48,277 nucleotides of DNA from Flavobacteriaceae bacterium (GTDB lineage: Bacteria; Bacteroidota; Bacteroidia; Flavobacteriales; Flavobacteriaceae): positions 31,340-79,616 of the forward strand of contig PACX01000026.1 in NCBI GenBank assembly GCA_002702895.1. Direction: 5' to 3'. Position 1 is the first letter of the stretch, and every line of letters begins with the position of its first letter. Below, piece by piece: positions 1-12,100 of this stretch. Under the pieces are notes generated by a model, which searched no databases, was not told the DNA's origin, and saw only the letters and a program-made list of their open reading frames with translations. The position numbers and the translations under genes were made by a program.

Positions 1-3000
1 TAAGGTGAAGTTAATCCAGTGCTAGTTGTATCATCTGCATCTGCTTGACTGATATGGTAGGTGACAGTGTAATCATCGCTACTTTGGTCACCAAGAATGG
101 TAGATGTTTGAGAACTAAGATCAAAACTAGAGATAAACCCATCTTTATCATCACCAACGGAATTATCATCACATTTTACAATATTATTAACTGGATTAGC
201 AACTGGAAGTTTCTCAAAAACAGTTAAAATAGCTTCATCACTTTTAGTTGGACATAAATATTGATCAGAACTTACTAAAGCCCTAAATTTATTTCCATTC
301 ATTATCGCAGTTACATTATTAATTGTTAAACTAGATGTTTTGGTCCCAGAATAATTGTCTGAGTCATTTAGGTTATCCCAGGGCTCAAAATTTGTCGAAT
401 TTAGATTATAAATTTGCCAAGAAAATGACGGATTATCTAAAGTTTCAACTCCTACACTAAAAGTTGCGCTTACTCCCTCCTGACAAGCAGTTGCGGAAAC
501 AGGAATTGAATTTATTTTAACTGGAGAACTTACTTTTTGAAAAAAATATGTTCCATTACTATCTTTTAAGGGTTCTACAGTATAGTCATGTCCTGTAACT
601 CCTCCCTTATCATCAACCCCATTATTTTCAGTTGTTGGAATACCAATGCCTACTATTCCATTACCATCTTCGTCTTCAAAGCCAGCTTCAATAACATCAT
701 TGCAGCCATCTCCATCGCTGTCTAAATCTAAATAATCCATTATTGTATCACTATCTGTGTCAATAGAATAATTTTCGATAGAAATAATTCCACTAAAAAC
801 TCCATTAGTTGTATTATTTGTTCTTTTTTGAGTTATTGAAATCCCCGTTATTTCAGTTGCAACAAAACTATAGTCAATTGTGCTATTTGCATTTATATTT
901 TGTTTGAAAATAATTTCATTGGCTGTAAAATTAGACACTCCTGTTTCAAATTTTTCATCAAAATTAGTATCTACTAAAAGATTGCCACTTGAATCTAAAA
1001 CTGTAATATTTTGAGTAGATGGAAAAACTTTAATTGAAAATACATCTTCATTATTAATTTCACTTTCATCAGGATTGTCTATTAATTTAATATTTAGGTT
1101 TTCATTAAATGAAAGAGTATAATTAATTTGAACATCAGTTCCAGATAAAACAGTAGATTTAAACACCCCATTTTCTCCTCCTTCAAATTTATTAACAGCT
1201 TCAGGAATACTGGTTATTACACCTCCATTTTCTAAAATGGAAGTATTTATAGATTCATCTTTATCAAATTTTATAGTTGGACTTAATTCATTAGTTAGAT
1301 CAATTTTTGCATCTCCAAAAGATTCTGTAGAGTTAGAAATTCCATCATTATCACTATCTATATCAATATTATCAATAATACCATCTTGATCAGAATCTGT
1401 GGGGCATACACTTACGACTATTTTGTTGGAAAGAAAATTAAGATTAGAACATTCTAATACTCCTTCTAATTTATAAGCCCCAGCAATTGTAGGCTTAAAA
1501 ATTGTTTCAGTATTTCCTGTTGGAACAAATTTTCCTGATGCATCCTCAATTAACCACCTAATGCTATCAAAATTTTCAATCTTAGAAGCTGTTAAAATAA
1601 TATTTGACTCGCCATTTCGTTTGATACATGAACCAAGTAATTCAAGTTCAACATCATAAACTATTTCTGGAGGTGCAGCAAATCCAGAATAAAATCCACC
1701 TGTTGTTGCAGCTCCACTATAATTGAAGTATGCAACATACAGCTCATCATTTCCTGTTACAGAAATATCCCCTGTTAATTTTTTAACTATGTAGGTAACG
1801 TAGTTATCATTTCCAGGAACATTAGTTGGACCTGTAACTTCATTAAAGTTCTCAATTGCACTGTTATTTATATTAATAGTAGCATTTTTTTTTGTTATAA
1901 AAGTTACAGCTCCTTCAAAAGTTTTATTCCCTACCTTATCAATACTAGCTATATTATTAACATCTCCTTTTGTAGAACAATTTAAAGGCGGAACAAAAAA
2001 CATTCCTTGGTTTGCAGCAGCTGCAAAATTTGAGTCATATACACTTCCAGTTCCCTGAAAAGCAAATAATTTATGATCTAAATCCTTAGTACTAACATAC
2101 ATATTTGCTCCTGGAACATTTGAACTATATTTATTGCCTTCAATTAAAAAGTAATCTCCAGCATTAGCAAGTGTTCCATAAGATTCTCCATTAACTAAAA
2201 TTTCTGTATTATCTTGGTCAGCGATAATTAATACATTTTCCCATCCATCTCTTCCATTTCCTCTAATAAATATATATTCTGATCCTACTAAATTAGAACC
2301 AACTATTTGGTCAATTCCGTAGTCTTGACCTCCTGTTTGATCTGCAAAACTTCCGCTAGCTGAACCCGTATTTACAGCAATAGGTTTATTTGAGGTTAAT
2401 AATGTCCCTATAAGTTCATTTCCTGATCCTCCTTGGCTTGCTACAATGTAGCTCTCCCCCTTATTTAAAGAAACAACCAAAGGAGATTCTTTAAGTTTAG
2501 GCCCTCCAAGAGTTTCCATAGTTTTTGTAAAACTGAAAGTTAGTTCAGTTAGATCTTCAGTTGCCATTGCAGAAATAAAACCAATATGAGATTGATTTTG
2601 ATTTTGGAACATTCCAGCTCGAAATCTTGTGCCTAAACCAGATGTTCCTTTACTTACTAGAGCACCAGCTTGATATTGTTGACCATCTGAATTTGCACGT
2701 ACTGAAACATAAACTTCAGAGTCAGCTTCAATTATAAATCCTTTATTTAAAACTTGTTCAACTTCTGATTTTTCTACAAAAAGATTGCTCCACCAACCAT
2801 TATTATCCCCTGGATCTTGAGCTAATTCAATTGCTACTGGATTTGAATTAGAAACTTCACCTTCAGCAAACAAGGTTCCTGAATCATTGGTTACACCTAA
2901 TATTCCACCAATTTTAACCTTATATTTCACTCCACTTTCACTAGGGGTTGATATATACATCCATTGATCTCCTGGATCATCCTCAGCAGCCATCGGAGGA

Positions 3001-3080
3001 ATATAATGCACTTTACTAAGTTGAGCTTGAACTCCAAAAGGAATAAGTAGCAAAACCAGGTATAAAAAAAATCTTTTCAA
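1..3080 (-). CDS. Large secreted surface protein with IgGFc-binding-like and TSP3 regions, probable T9SS substrate (C-terminus outside window)
   Basis: The reading frame is open from a TTG at 3080 to the window edge, so the first 1026 residues are seen and the C-terminus is missing. Residues 1-20 form a signal peptide (KRFFLYLVLLLIPFGVQAQ). About residues 25-460 resemble the IgGFc-binding N-terminal family common in flavobacterial adhesins, with phrases such as NELIGTLLTSNKPIAVNTGS. Two acidic, Ca-binding TSP3-like stretches follow near 560-585 (DSDQDGIIDNIDIDSDNDGI) and 770-795 (DTDSDTIMDYLDLDSDGDG), then an Ig-like region with spaced cysteines and the start of a gliding-protein-type repeat (DGFISSFDLSSQTSTIL). 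Such proteins usually end in a T9SS sorting domain; that is inference here. No in-frame ATG lies upstream, and the first internal ATG would remove the signal peptide, so TTG is preferred. It is divergent from maeB/ruvA/sprA. Confidence 0.8.
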   Translation of the reverse strand, partial: MKRFFLYLVLLLIPFGVQAQLSKVHYIPPMAAEDDPGDQWMYISTPSESGVKYKVKIGGILGVTNDSGTLFAEGEVSNSNPVAIELAQDPGDNNGWWSNLFVEKSEVEQVLNKGFIIEADSEVYVSVRANSDGQQYQAGALVSKGTSGLGTRFRAGMFQNQNQSHIGFISAMATEDLTELTFSFTKTMETLGGPKLKESPLVVSLNKGESYIVASQGGSGNELIGTLLTSNKPIAVNTGSASGSFADQTGGQDYGIDQIVGSNLVGSEYIFIRGNGRDGWENVLIIADQDNTEILVNGESYGTLANAGDYFLIEGNKYSSNVPGANMYVSTKDLDHKLFAFQGTGSVYDSNFAAAANQGMFFVPPLNCSTKGDVNNIASIDKVGNKTFEGAVTFITKKNATININNSAIENFNEVTGPTNVPGNDNYVTYIVKKLTGDISVTGNDELYVAYFNYSGAATTGGFYSGFAAPPEIVYDVELELLGSCIKRNGESNIILTASKIENFDSIRWLIEDASGKFVPTGNTETIFKPTIAGAYKLEGVLECSNLNFLSNKIVVSVCPTDSDQDGIIDNIDIDSDNDGISNSTESFGDAKIDLTNELSPTIKFDKDESINTSILENGGVITSIPEAVNKFEGGENGVFKSTVLSGTDVQINYTLSFNENLNIKLIDNPDESEINNEDVFSIKVFPSTQNITVLDSSGNLLVDTNFDEKFETGVSNFTANEIIFKQNINANSTIDYSFVATEITGISITQKRTNNTTNGVFSGIISIENYSIDTDSDTIMDYLDLDSDGDGCNDVIEAGFEDEDGNGIVGIGIPTTENNGVDDKGGVTGHDYTVEPLKDSNGTYFFQKVSSPVKINSIPVSATACQEGVSATFSVGVETLDNPSFSWQIYNLNSTNFEPWDNLNDSDNYSGTKTSSLTINNVTAIMNGNKFRALVSSDQYLCPTKSDEAILTVFEKLPVANPVNNIVKCDDNSVGDDKDGFISSFDLSSQTSTILGDQSSDDYTVTYHISQADADDTTSTGLTSP

Positions 3081-3100
3081 ACTGATTATATAATTTTGTG

Positions 3101-3108
3101 CAAACTTA
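3101..3108 (-). promoter_or_regulatory. Putative -7 promoter element of the surface-protein gene
   Basis: On the minus strand the sequence TAAGTTTG fits the Bacteroidetes -7 consensus TAnnTTTG, ending 20 bases before the TTG start at 3080. No good TTG -33 element is seen at the expected distance, so the assignment rests on the -7 box and position only. Confidence 0.4.
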
Positions 3109-3270
3109 AGAGTTATATTTAAAAATAAAGAATACCATTTCTGTTTTTATATAATAAAAAGAAAAATATGGGTTTCGAATAATCTGATAATAGTTTAGTT
3201 TTTCTATGTAATTGAATATCCTTTTTATAAATTTATAAATTAGAATAAGAGTATGCGCAACTTTTTATAA

Positions 3271-5550
3271 ATGAAAAACGAAAGAAACAGAAGAGAAGCA
3301 TTGGTGTATCATGCTAAACCAAATCCTGGTAAAATAGAAGTTATTCCTACAACAAAATATAATACCCAAAGGGATTTATCTTTAGCATATTCTCCTGGCG
3401 TTGCACACCCATGTAAAGAAATATATAAAGAAATTAAAAATGTATATAAATATACCTCTAAAGGCAACTTGGTAGCAGTAATAACAAATGGAACAGCTGT
3501 TTTAGGACTTGGTGATATAGGACCTGAGGCTTCCAAACCAGTAATGGAAGGAAAAGCGTTGTTATTTAAGATTTTTGCAGGGATTGATGTTTTTGATATT
3601 GAGATTGATGCAAAAGATCCTGAAAAGTTTATTGAAACTGTTAAAAACATCTCTCCAACTTTTGGAGGAATAAATTTGGAAGATATCAAGGCTCCTGAGG
3701 CGTTTGAAATAGAAAAAAGACTTTCAGAAGAATTAAATATTCCGGTAATGCATGATGACCAACATGGTACAGCAATAATTTCTTGTGCAGCATTATTAAA
3801 TGCCCTAGAAATTGCTGACAAAAAAATAGAAGATGTTAAGATGGTTGTTTGTGGGGCTGGTGCTGCAGCAATATCCTGCACACGAATGTATAAAGCCTTT
3901 GGGTTAAATTCCAATAATATTATTATGACGGATAGCAAGGGAGTTATAAGAAGCAATAGAAAAAATTTGTCTACTGAAAAAAAAGAATTTGCAACTAGTA
4001 AAAAAATTAATACACTTGAACAAGCTATTAAAAAGAGTGATGTTTTTATTGGGCTTTCAAAAGCAAATATGGTTACCTCCAAAATGCTTTTGTCAATGGC
4101 AAAAAATCCTATAGTTTTTGCAATGGCTAACCCAGATCCTGAAATAAGGTATGATTTAGCAATGAAAACTAGAGATGATATTATTATGGCTACAGGAAGA
4201 TCTGACCACCCAAATCAAGTAAATAATGTTTTAGGTTTCCCCTTTATTTTTAGAGGAGCTTTAGACGTTAAAGCAACAAAAATTAATGATCAGATGAAGA
4301 TGGCAGCGGTGAAAGCACTAGCTTCATTAGCCAAAGAAACAGTGCCAGAATTTGTTAATATAGCATATGACAAGACTAAGCTTACCTTTGGGAAAAATTA
4401 TATAATTCCAAAGCCATTTGATCCTAGGCTAATTACTAAAATTCCACCACAAGTTGCAAAAGCTGCTATGGATTCAGGTGTTGCAAAAGATCCTATTGAA
4501 TGTTGGGATAAATATGAAGAACAATTACATACAAGATTAGGTAATGACAAGAAAATTGTAAGGCTTCTTACAAATAGAGCAAAAGCAAATCCAAAATCAA
4601 TAATTTTTGCAGAAGCAGATCATTTAGATGTTTTAAAAGCAGCACAAATAGTTCATGAAGAAGGAATTGGTTACCCCATTTTATTAGGTGATAAAGAAGT
4701 AATACTTGAATTAAAGTCTCAGATTGAATTTGAGGATGATATACCAATTATTGATCCAAAGTCTGATGAAGAACTTCCAAATAGAGAGAAATATGGACAG
4801 AAATATTGGGAAATTAGAAGAAGGAAAGGAGTTACTTTGTTTGAAGCAGTAAATAAAATGAAACAGAGAAATTTATATTCTGCAATGATGCTTTTAAATG
4901 GTGATTCAGATGCATTAATATCAGGATATTCTAGAAGTTATCCTGTTACTGTAAAACCAATGTTAGAAATTATTGGAAAAGCACCGGGAGTAAATAAAGT
5001 TGCCACTACTAATCTAATGATTACTAATAAAGGCCCTTTATTTTTGTCGGATACTTCAATAAATATTGATCCAAGCTCTAAGGATTTGGCTATTATAGCT
5101 AAAATGACAGCGGATACTGTAAGAATGTTTGGTATGGAACCAAATATAGCCATGTTATCATATTCTAATTTTGGCTCATCTAATCATGCTATGGCTTTAA
5201 AAGTTAATCAAGCTGTAAAGTTTTTACATAGAAATTTTCCAGATCTTAATGTAGATGGTGAAGTTCAATCAGATTTTGCTTTAAACAAGAAAATGTTTAA
5301 AGATAAATTCTCATATTCTAAGCTTGCAGGGAAAAATGTAAATACATTAATATTTCCAAATTTAGATTCTGCAAATACTAATTATAAAGTAATTAAAGAA
5401 TTAGATGACGCCCTTTCTATCGGCCCAATTATGATGGGTATGTCTAAAGCAGTTCATGTTCTACAACTAGGGGCTAGTGTAGAGGAGATGGTAAATATGT
5501 CTGCAGTAGCCGTAGTAGATGCTCAAAAGAAAGCTAAATTAAAAGAATGA
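3271..5550 (+). CDS. maeB: NADP-dependent malic enzyme (MaeB type, with phosphotransacetylase-like domain)
   Basis: Oxidative decarboxylation of malate to pyruvate in the cytoplasm, supplying NADPH and pyruvate. At 759 residues it has the usual MaeB length. The malic domain comes first: LAYSPGVAHPC with Tyr40, the GPEASKPVMEGK segment with Lys95, the metal-binding FGGINLEDI and MHDDQHGTA motifs, then a Rossmann motif (VVCGAGAAAISC). From about residue 430 a phosphate acetyl/butyryl-transferase-like domain follows, which in this family is regulatory rather than catalytic. The start ATG gives a normal N-terminus (NRREALVYHAKPNPGKI). The stop codon overlaps the ruvA start by four bases, so the two are probably co-transcribed. 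About 190 bases separate its start from the divergent surface-protein gene; an AT-only palindrome TTTATAAATTTATAAA sits at 3224-3239, with no clear -7 box. Confidence 0.96.
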   Translation: MKNERNRREALVYHAKPNPGKIEVIPTTKYNTQRDLSLAYSPGVAHPCKEIYKEIKNVYKYTSKGNLVAVITNGTAVLGLGDIGPEASKPVMEGKALLFKIFAGIDVFDIEIDAKDPEKFIETVKNISPTFGGINLEDIKAPEAFEIEKRLSEELNIPVMHDDQHGTAIISCAALLNALEIADKKIEDVKMVVCGAGAAAISCTRMYKAFGLNSNNIIMTDSKGVIRSNRKNLSTEKKEFATSKKINTLEQAIKKSDVFIGLSKANMVTSKMLLSMAKNPIVFAMANPDPEIRYDLAMKTRDDIIMATGRSDHPNQVNNVLGFPFIFRGALDVKATKINDQMKMAAVKALASLAKETVPEFVNIAYDKTKLTFGKNYIIPKPFDPRLITKIPPQVAKAAMDSGVAKDPIECWDKYEEQLHTRLGNDKKIVRLLTNRAKANPKSIIFAEADHLDVLKAAQIVHEEGIGYPILLGDKEVILELKSQIEFEDDIPIIDPKSDEELPNREKYGQKYWEIRRRKGVTLFEAVNKMKQRNLYSAMMLLNGDSDALISGYSRSYPVTVKPMLEIIGKAPGVNKVATTNLMITNKGPLFLSDTSINIDPSSKDLAIIAKMTADTVRMFGMEPNIAMLSYSNFGSSNHAMALKVNQAVKFLHRNFPDLNVDGEVQSDFALNKKMFKDKFSYSKLAGKNVNTLIFPNLDSANTNYKVIKELDDALSIGPIMMGMSKAVHVLQLGASVEEMVNMSAVAVVDAQKKAKLKE

Positions 5551-6128
5551 TTACACAATTAAAAGGTAGAATGGTTGAAAAATCACCAACTGAGCTTGTA
5601 ATTGACTGCAATGGTGTAGGATATTTAGTAAATATATCTTTAAATACATTTTCTAAATTAACTGATTCTGAAAGTATTAGTTTATTTACTCATCTTCAGG
5701 TAAAAGAAGATTCACACACTTTATTTGGTTTTTTTGAAAAAACTGAGAGAAACCTTTTTAGACAATTAATATCTGTTTCAGGTATTGGTGCAAGTACTGC
5801 TAGAACTATGCTATCTTCACTTAGCCCTAATGAAATTCAAAGTGCAATAGTTTCTGGGAATGTCTCAACAATTCAATCTGTAAAAGGAATTGGATTAAAG
5901 ACTGCACAGAGAGTAATTATAGATTTAAAAGATAAAGTAAGTTTAGTTTCTGAAAATGATCAATTTATTGGAAATATTAACAATACAAATCAAGATGAAG
6001 CGTTATCAGCATTAGAAGTACTAGGATATAGTAGAAAACAAACTAGTAGGGTAATTGAAATGCTTCTTAATAATTCTCCCGAATTATCTGTCGAAGAATT
6101 GATTAAAGGTGCATTAAAAAAAATGTAA
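5547..6128 (+). CDS. ruvA: Holliday junction branch migration protein RuvA
   Basis: RuvA binds the four-way DNA junction as a tetramer and loads the RuvB helicase during recombination repair. The 193-residue length is typical. It starts with the OB-fold (MITQLKGRMVEKSPTELVIDCNG), carries two helix-hairpin-helix motifs (ISVSGIGASTARTML and VKGIGLKTAQRVIIDLK), and ends in the small RuvB-contacting domain (DEALSALEVLGYSRKQ). It begins in an ATGA overlap with maeB and is followed after three bases by sprA. ruvB and ruvC are not in this window. Confidence 0.96.
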   Translation: MITQLKGRMVEKSPTELVIDCNGVGYLVNISLNTFSKLTDSESISLFTHLQVKEDSHTLFGFFEKTERNLFRQLISVSGIGASTARTMLSSLSPNEIQSAIVSGNVSTIQSVKGIGLKTAQRVIIDLKDKVSLVSENDQFIGNINNTNQDEALSALEVLGYSRKQTSRVIEMLLNNSPELSVEELIKGALKKM

Positions 6129-6131
6129 GTA

Positions 6132-9100
6132 TTGATTAAGGTTTCTTTTAAAAGAAAAATGATTTTTTTGTCATTTTTCTTATTCATATTATACAATCAT
6201 AATCTATTAGGTCAAAGGATTATCAACTTAGATACAATAGGTAATACTGTTTATTTAGGAAAATTTAAGCTTAAACCACCCTCTTTTTTTATTTCCAAAT
6301 ACACATATGACCCCTTAATAGATAAATATATTTACACAACTAAAGCTGGAGAAATTGATGTAGGAATCCCATTAGTCTTGAGCCCAAGTAAGTATAGAAA
6401 GTTGGTAAGAGATAATAATATTAAAAACTATTTTCAGGAAAAGTTAAAACTCTTAGAGGATGAAGACTCTAATGACTCTAAAAAACTTAAAAATTTACTT
6501 CCAGATTTATATATAAACTCTAATTTTTTTGAGACAATTTTTGGAGGAGATGAAATAGAGCTTACACCACAAGGATCTATCACCATGGATATTGGTGCTA
6601 GATATCAAAAAAGAGATAATCCTTCTTTATCTACTAGAAACCAAAGTAATATTAGTCTTGATTTTAATCAAGCTATTAGTTTAAGTATGAATGGTAAAAT
6701 TGGAGAGAGACTAACTATTGCATCTAATTATGACACACAATCTACTTTTGATTTTCAGAATCTTTTAAAATTAGATTATACTCCAACAGAGGATGATATT
6801 ATTCAAAAAATTGAATTGGGTAATGTAAATATGCCATTAAGTGGATCTTTAATTTCTGGAGCCCAAAGTTTATTTGGTTTTAAAACGGAATTAAAATTTG
6901 GTAATACTAAAGTTACTACTGTTTTATCTGAACAAAGATCTCAATCTCAAACTGTTATGGCAAAAGGGGATGGAAGTTTTGAAGAATTTTCAATTTCTCC
7001 ATTGGAATATGATGAAAATAGGCATTTCTTTTTAGGACAATATTTTAGAAATAAATATGATACAACACTTAAAACAAATCCATATCTAAATACACAGGTT
7101 AATATAACTAGAGTTGAAGTGTGGGTGACTAATAGGGTTAATCAGACACAAAATGTCAGAAACATATTAGCCTTACAGGATTTAGCAGAATCTGATCCTA
7201 CAAAAACAATAATTGATGATTTTTTTCCTAGTTTCATAACAAAACCTGGAAAAAATATTTACCCAGATAATTCAGTAAATAAATTTGATCCTTCATCTAT
7301 TGGAACTGGATTATTAAATTCAGAAATTAGAGAAATTTCTTCTGTAAAAAAAGGTTTTGGAACAATTTCAAATTTAGTAAGTGAAGGAAATGATTATTCC
7401 GTTTTAGAAAATGCAAGAAAATTAGAATCTAATGAATATAAACTACATCAAAAATTGGGATATATTTCCTTAAATCAGCCGCTGAATAATGATGAAATTT
7501 TAGGTGTAGCATATCAATATACAGTTGGAGGCCAGGTTTTTCAAGTTGGAGAATTTGCAAATGATGGAATTGATGCTTCAAATTTATATCAAGATAATAA
7601 TCAATCTCAAATTTCAAATAATAGCTTAATTGTTAAAATGTTAAAGAGTAGCTTAACAAATATAAATCAGCCAGTATGGGATTTGATGATGAAAAATATT
7701 TATTCTATTGGTTCATATCAAATAAATAAGGAGGATTTTAAACTAAACATTTTTTATTCTAACCCATCACCATTAAATTATATTGAAGCAGTGGATTCAT
7801 CGATTTGGCCTTCATCAATACAAGGCAAGACTTTACTTTCTGTATTTGAATTTGATAACTTAAACATGAATAATGATATCCAAAATGGAGGAGATGGTTT
7901 TTTTGATTTTGTTCCAGATATAACTATTGACTCTAGAAATGGTTTAATCATTTTTACAACAGTTGAGCCATTTGGAGAATTTATTTTTAATAAACTTAAA
8001 AATGCAAGCTCAAATAATGAAAATTATGAAAATTATAATTCATATAATGTAAATCAAAAAAAATACGTATATCAAGAAATATATAGCTTGTCTAAAATTG
8101 GGGCTGAGGAAAAAATTGAAAAAAATAAATTTCAATTAAAAGGCTCATATAAAACCTCTGGGGATGCTGGGGGAATAGCTATTGGACAGTTCAATGTTCC
8201 TAGAGGCTCAGTAAAGGTTACTGCGGGAGGAAGATTACTTCAAGAAGGAATAGATTATACAGTTAATTATCAAGCAGGAAGAGTTATGATTTTAGATGAG
8301 TCATTGAAAAGTTCTAATATACCTATTGAAATTTCTACTGAAAGTAATTCGTTTTTTGCCCAGCAAAAGAAAAGGTTTTCAGGAATTAATGTTGAACATA
8401 AATTTAATGAGAATTTCATTCTAGGAGGATCATTAATGAATTTAAGTGAAAGATCAATAAGTCAAAAGGCAAATTATGGAGTTGAACCTGTTAATAATAC
8501 AATGATTGGTATTAATGGAGTTTTTTCAAAAGAAGTCCCTTTTTTAACAAGATTAGCAAATAAATTACCAAATGTAAGAACAAGAACTCCATCAATAATT
8601 TCTGTAAAGGGAGAGTTGGCATATTTACATGCTGGAAAACCTAAAAATTCAGGATACGAGAACAGTGCCACTGTTTATGTTGATGATTTTGAAGGTGCAG
8701 AAACAAACATAGATTTAAAGGATACCTTTTCATGGAATCTTTCTAGTGTTCCTCAAAATGTAAAGGGTTCAGAGTTTGAAACAAATGATTTAAGATTAGG
8801 CTATCATAGAGCTAAATTAGCATGGTACAATATTGACCCAGTTTTTTACACTAGACAAAGACCCTCAGAAATTGACGATAACGAATTATCTAAAAATGAA
8901 ACAAGAAGAATTTTTATTGATGAAATTTTCCCACAACAAGATTTAATTGAAGGACAATCACGAATTCAAAATACGTTTGATTTAAATTATATTCCAAATG
9001 AGAAAGGACCATATAATAACAATAAAAATAATTTGTTTATTGAAAATTTATCCAATAATTGGGCAGGAATAACTAGAAAAATTAATTCTACAAACTTTGA

Positions 9101-12100
9101 ACAGTCTAATGTAGAGTTTATTCAATTTTGGTTATTAGATACTTTTGATGAGAACTCTTCTAATAATAATGAATTGGGCACATTGGTTTTTAATTTAGGA
9201 AGTATTTCAGAGGATATTTTAAAAGATGGATACAAATTATATGAAAATGGTCTTCCAACTCAAAATTCACAACAAATAATCAATAACTCAAACTGGGGAG
9301 TTTCTCCATCTACACAATCTTTAGTTTACTCTTTTGATTCAGATGCGAATAATAGAGCAGTTCAGGACCTGGGTTATGATGGATTAAATGATCAGGATGA
9401 ATTAAATAGATATTTTAATGGAACAAAAAATGATCCTGCTGGAGATAATTATGAATATTACTTAAGTGCAACAGGTGGAATTTTAAATAGATATAAAAAT
9501 TATAATGGAACACAAGGCAATTCTCCTGTTACGTCTTCTAACAATAATAGGGGATCAACAACTATTCCTGATAGAGAGGATGTAAATCAAGACAATACTA
9601 TGAATACAATAGATAGTTATTTTGAATATAAAATACCTATTAGAAAAAATATGGATGTTGGAAATCATCCATTTATTAGTGACATTAGAAATAATGTAAA
9701 AGTTGAACTTCCAAATGGCAAAACAAAGATTACTAGATGGATACAATTTAAGGTTCCTGTTTTTAAACAGTTTTATAATAGCATTAACTATAGCAAATAT
9801 TTTAGTGCTGTTAATGGAATAGATAATTTACGATCGATTCGTTTTATGAGAATTGTTTTAAAAGATTTTTCTAATCCTATTACTTTTAGATTTGGAACTT
9901 TAGACTTAGTCAGAACTGATTGGAAGAGATATTCAAAAAACTTAAATAAAGATAATATCTCTTACCCAAATACATCTTTTGATATAGGATCAGTAAATAT
10001 TTTAGAAAATGAGAATAGAGTGCCCATTAATTATATACTTCCCCCTGGAGTTCAGAGAGAAGAAATAAACTCTAATAGTTCAATTATCAGACAAAATGAG
10101 CAGTCCATGTCAATTACAGTTACTGATCTACATCCCAAAGATTCCAGGGCTGTTTATAAAAACTTAGACTTTGACATGAGGCAATACAAGAAATTAAAAA
10201 TGTTTATACATGCAGAATCTATTGATGGGAATCCATTACTGCCTGGCGAAGGTGGTTCTGAGGATTTTGATAAAAGACTTGTTGGATTTATTCGTCTTGG
10301 TTCAGATTTTACAGATAATTATTACCAGATTGAAGTCCCCTTAAAGCCTACTGCATTTTCTCAGGGATCATCGAATAGATTTAGCTCTGAAGAGGTTTGG
10401 CAACCTGAATCTAATTCCATTGATTTTTCACTTGAAATATTAACTAAACTAAAAGCTTTAACAATATCCAATAGTTCTAATTTAACTGAAGTTTTATATT
10501 TTAATGAAGACCTTGAAATCATAGATGAATTTTCTTCTATCTCTGGTTTGCCAGGTGAAAAAAAATATAAGTTTGCAATAAAAGGAAATCCTACAATTGG
10601 AGGAATAAAAACCTTAATGATTGGAGTAAAAAATCCCTCTACACAAAATGGAGATAATCTTTCAGCTGAAGTTTGGTTTAATGAGTTAAGATTATCAGAA
10701 ATTGAAGGTAAAGGAGGTTGGGCGGCTATTGGATCTCTTGATGCCAATATCGCGGATGTAGCAAAATTTTCTATTTCAGGGAAGATGTCAACTATTGGAT
10801 TTGGATCAATTGATAAAACACCAAATCAAAGAAGTAGAGAAGAATTTAAGCAGTATGGGTTTGTTGGTAGTGCTAATTTTGGAAAATTTTTACCTGAGAA
10901 ATGGGGAATTCAAATTCCATTAGCTTATACTATAAATCAACAATTAATAACGCCTGAATACGATCCGTTTTTTCAAGATATTAAGTTAAATGATAGATTA
11001 GATTCTGCTAATAGAAAAAGTCAACGAGATTCAATAAGGCAACAAGCAATTTCTTTTAAACAAACCAAAAATATAAGTTTAATAGGATTGAAAAAAAATA
11101 GATCAGAGGGTCAAAAAGAAAGAATTTATGATATTGAAAATTTCGATTTTTCATATAGCTATAATCAAGAGAAAGAAAATGATTATGAAATTGAAAACCT
11201 TACTAGAAAAACAGTAAGAGCAGGAGTTCAATATAATTTTAATTTTAATCCATTTGTTATATCTCCTTTTAAATCAATTGCTTTTATTGGAGATAATAAA
11301 TATTTGAAATGGCTTAGTGAATTTAATATTAATCCCTTATTATCTAGTATATCGTTCAGTTCAAATATAAATCGAGTATTTAATAGCCAACGTTTTAGAG
11401 ATGTTTACGTTGAAGGCGCAGATTCTTCAAAACAGATTGCTTTGCCTGAAATACAACAAAGGAATTTTCTTTTTGATTGGGACTTAAACTTAACTCAAAA
11501 TTTAACTAACTCATTGAGATTAGATTTTTCAGCATCAAACAATAGTATAGTAAAAAATTATTATGAAAATGATTCTGAAGGAAATATTATTATAAATAAG
11601 GAATTGGAAATATGGGATGGATTTTGGAATACTGGAGAAGCTAATTCTCATAATCAATCATTTGGGCTGAGTTACGATTTACCTTTTAAGCTTTTTCCAT
11701 TTATAGACTTTATTTCAAGTAATTATAATTATTCTGGAGATTTTAATTGGGAAAGAGGTTCTGATGCTATGGCCCAAGTTGAAGATGAATTGGGCAATAT
11801 ATTAGGTAGAGTTAACACTATTCAAAATGCCAATACACATTCAATAAATGCTTCTTTTAACATGTCAAAATTTTATAGAAATATTGGAATAGAAAAAAAG
11901 AAAAAACCTAAAAAAACAAGGGATAAAATTATAAATTCATTTATTAGTTTGGCAACAGGACTTTCTAGACTAAGGTTAAATTATACAGAAAATAATGGTC
12001 AAGTTTTACCTGGATATACTCAATCTTTAGGCTTCCTTGGAACTTCAAGACCTTCATTAGCATTTGTTTTTGGAAGTCAATCAGATATTAGGTATGAGGC

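Noticed and set aside
45-227. A 60-codon plus-strand frame at the left edge
   Set aside because: It lies antisense to the surface-protein frame, which is open and shows clear domain patterns; the product is not recognisable.
3309-4082. A 257-codon minus-strand frame inside maeB
   Set aside because: It lies wholly antisense to the conserved malic-enzyme domain, its product is low-complexity hydrophobic sequence, and no family or promoter supports it.
10361-10747. A 128-codon minus-strand frame inside sprA
   Set aside because: Antisense shadow of the well-supported SprA frame; no start context or recognisable protein.
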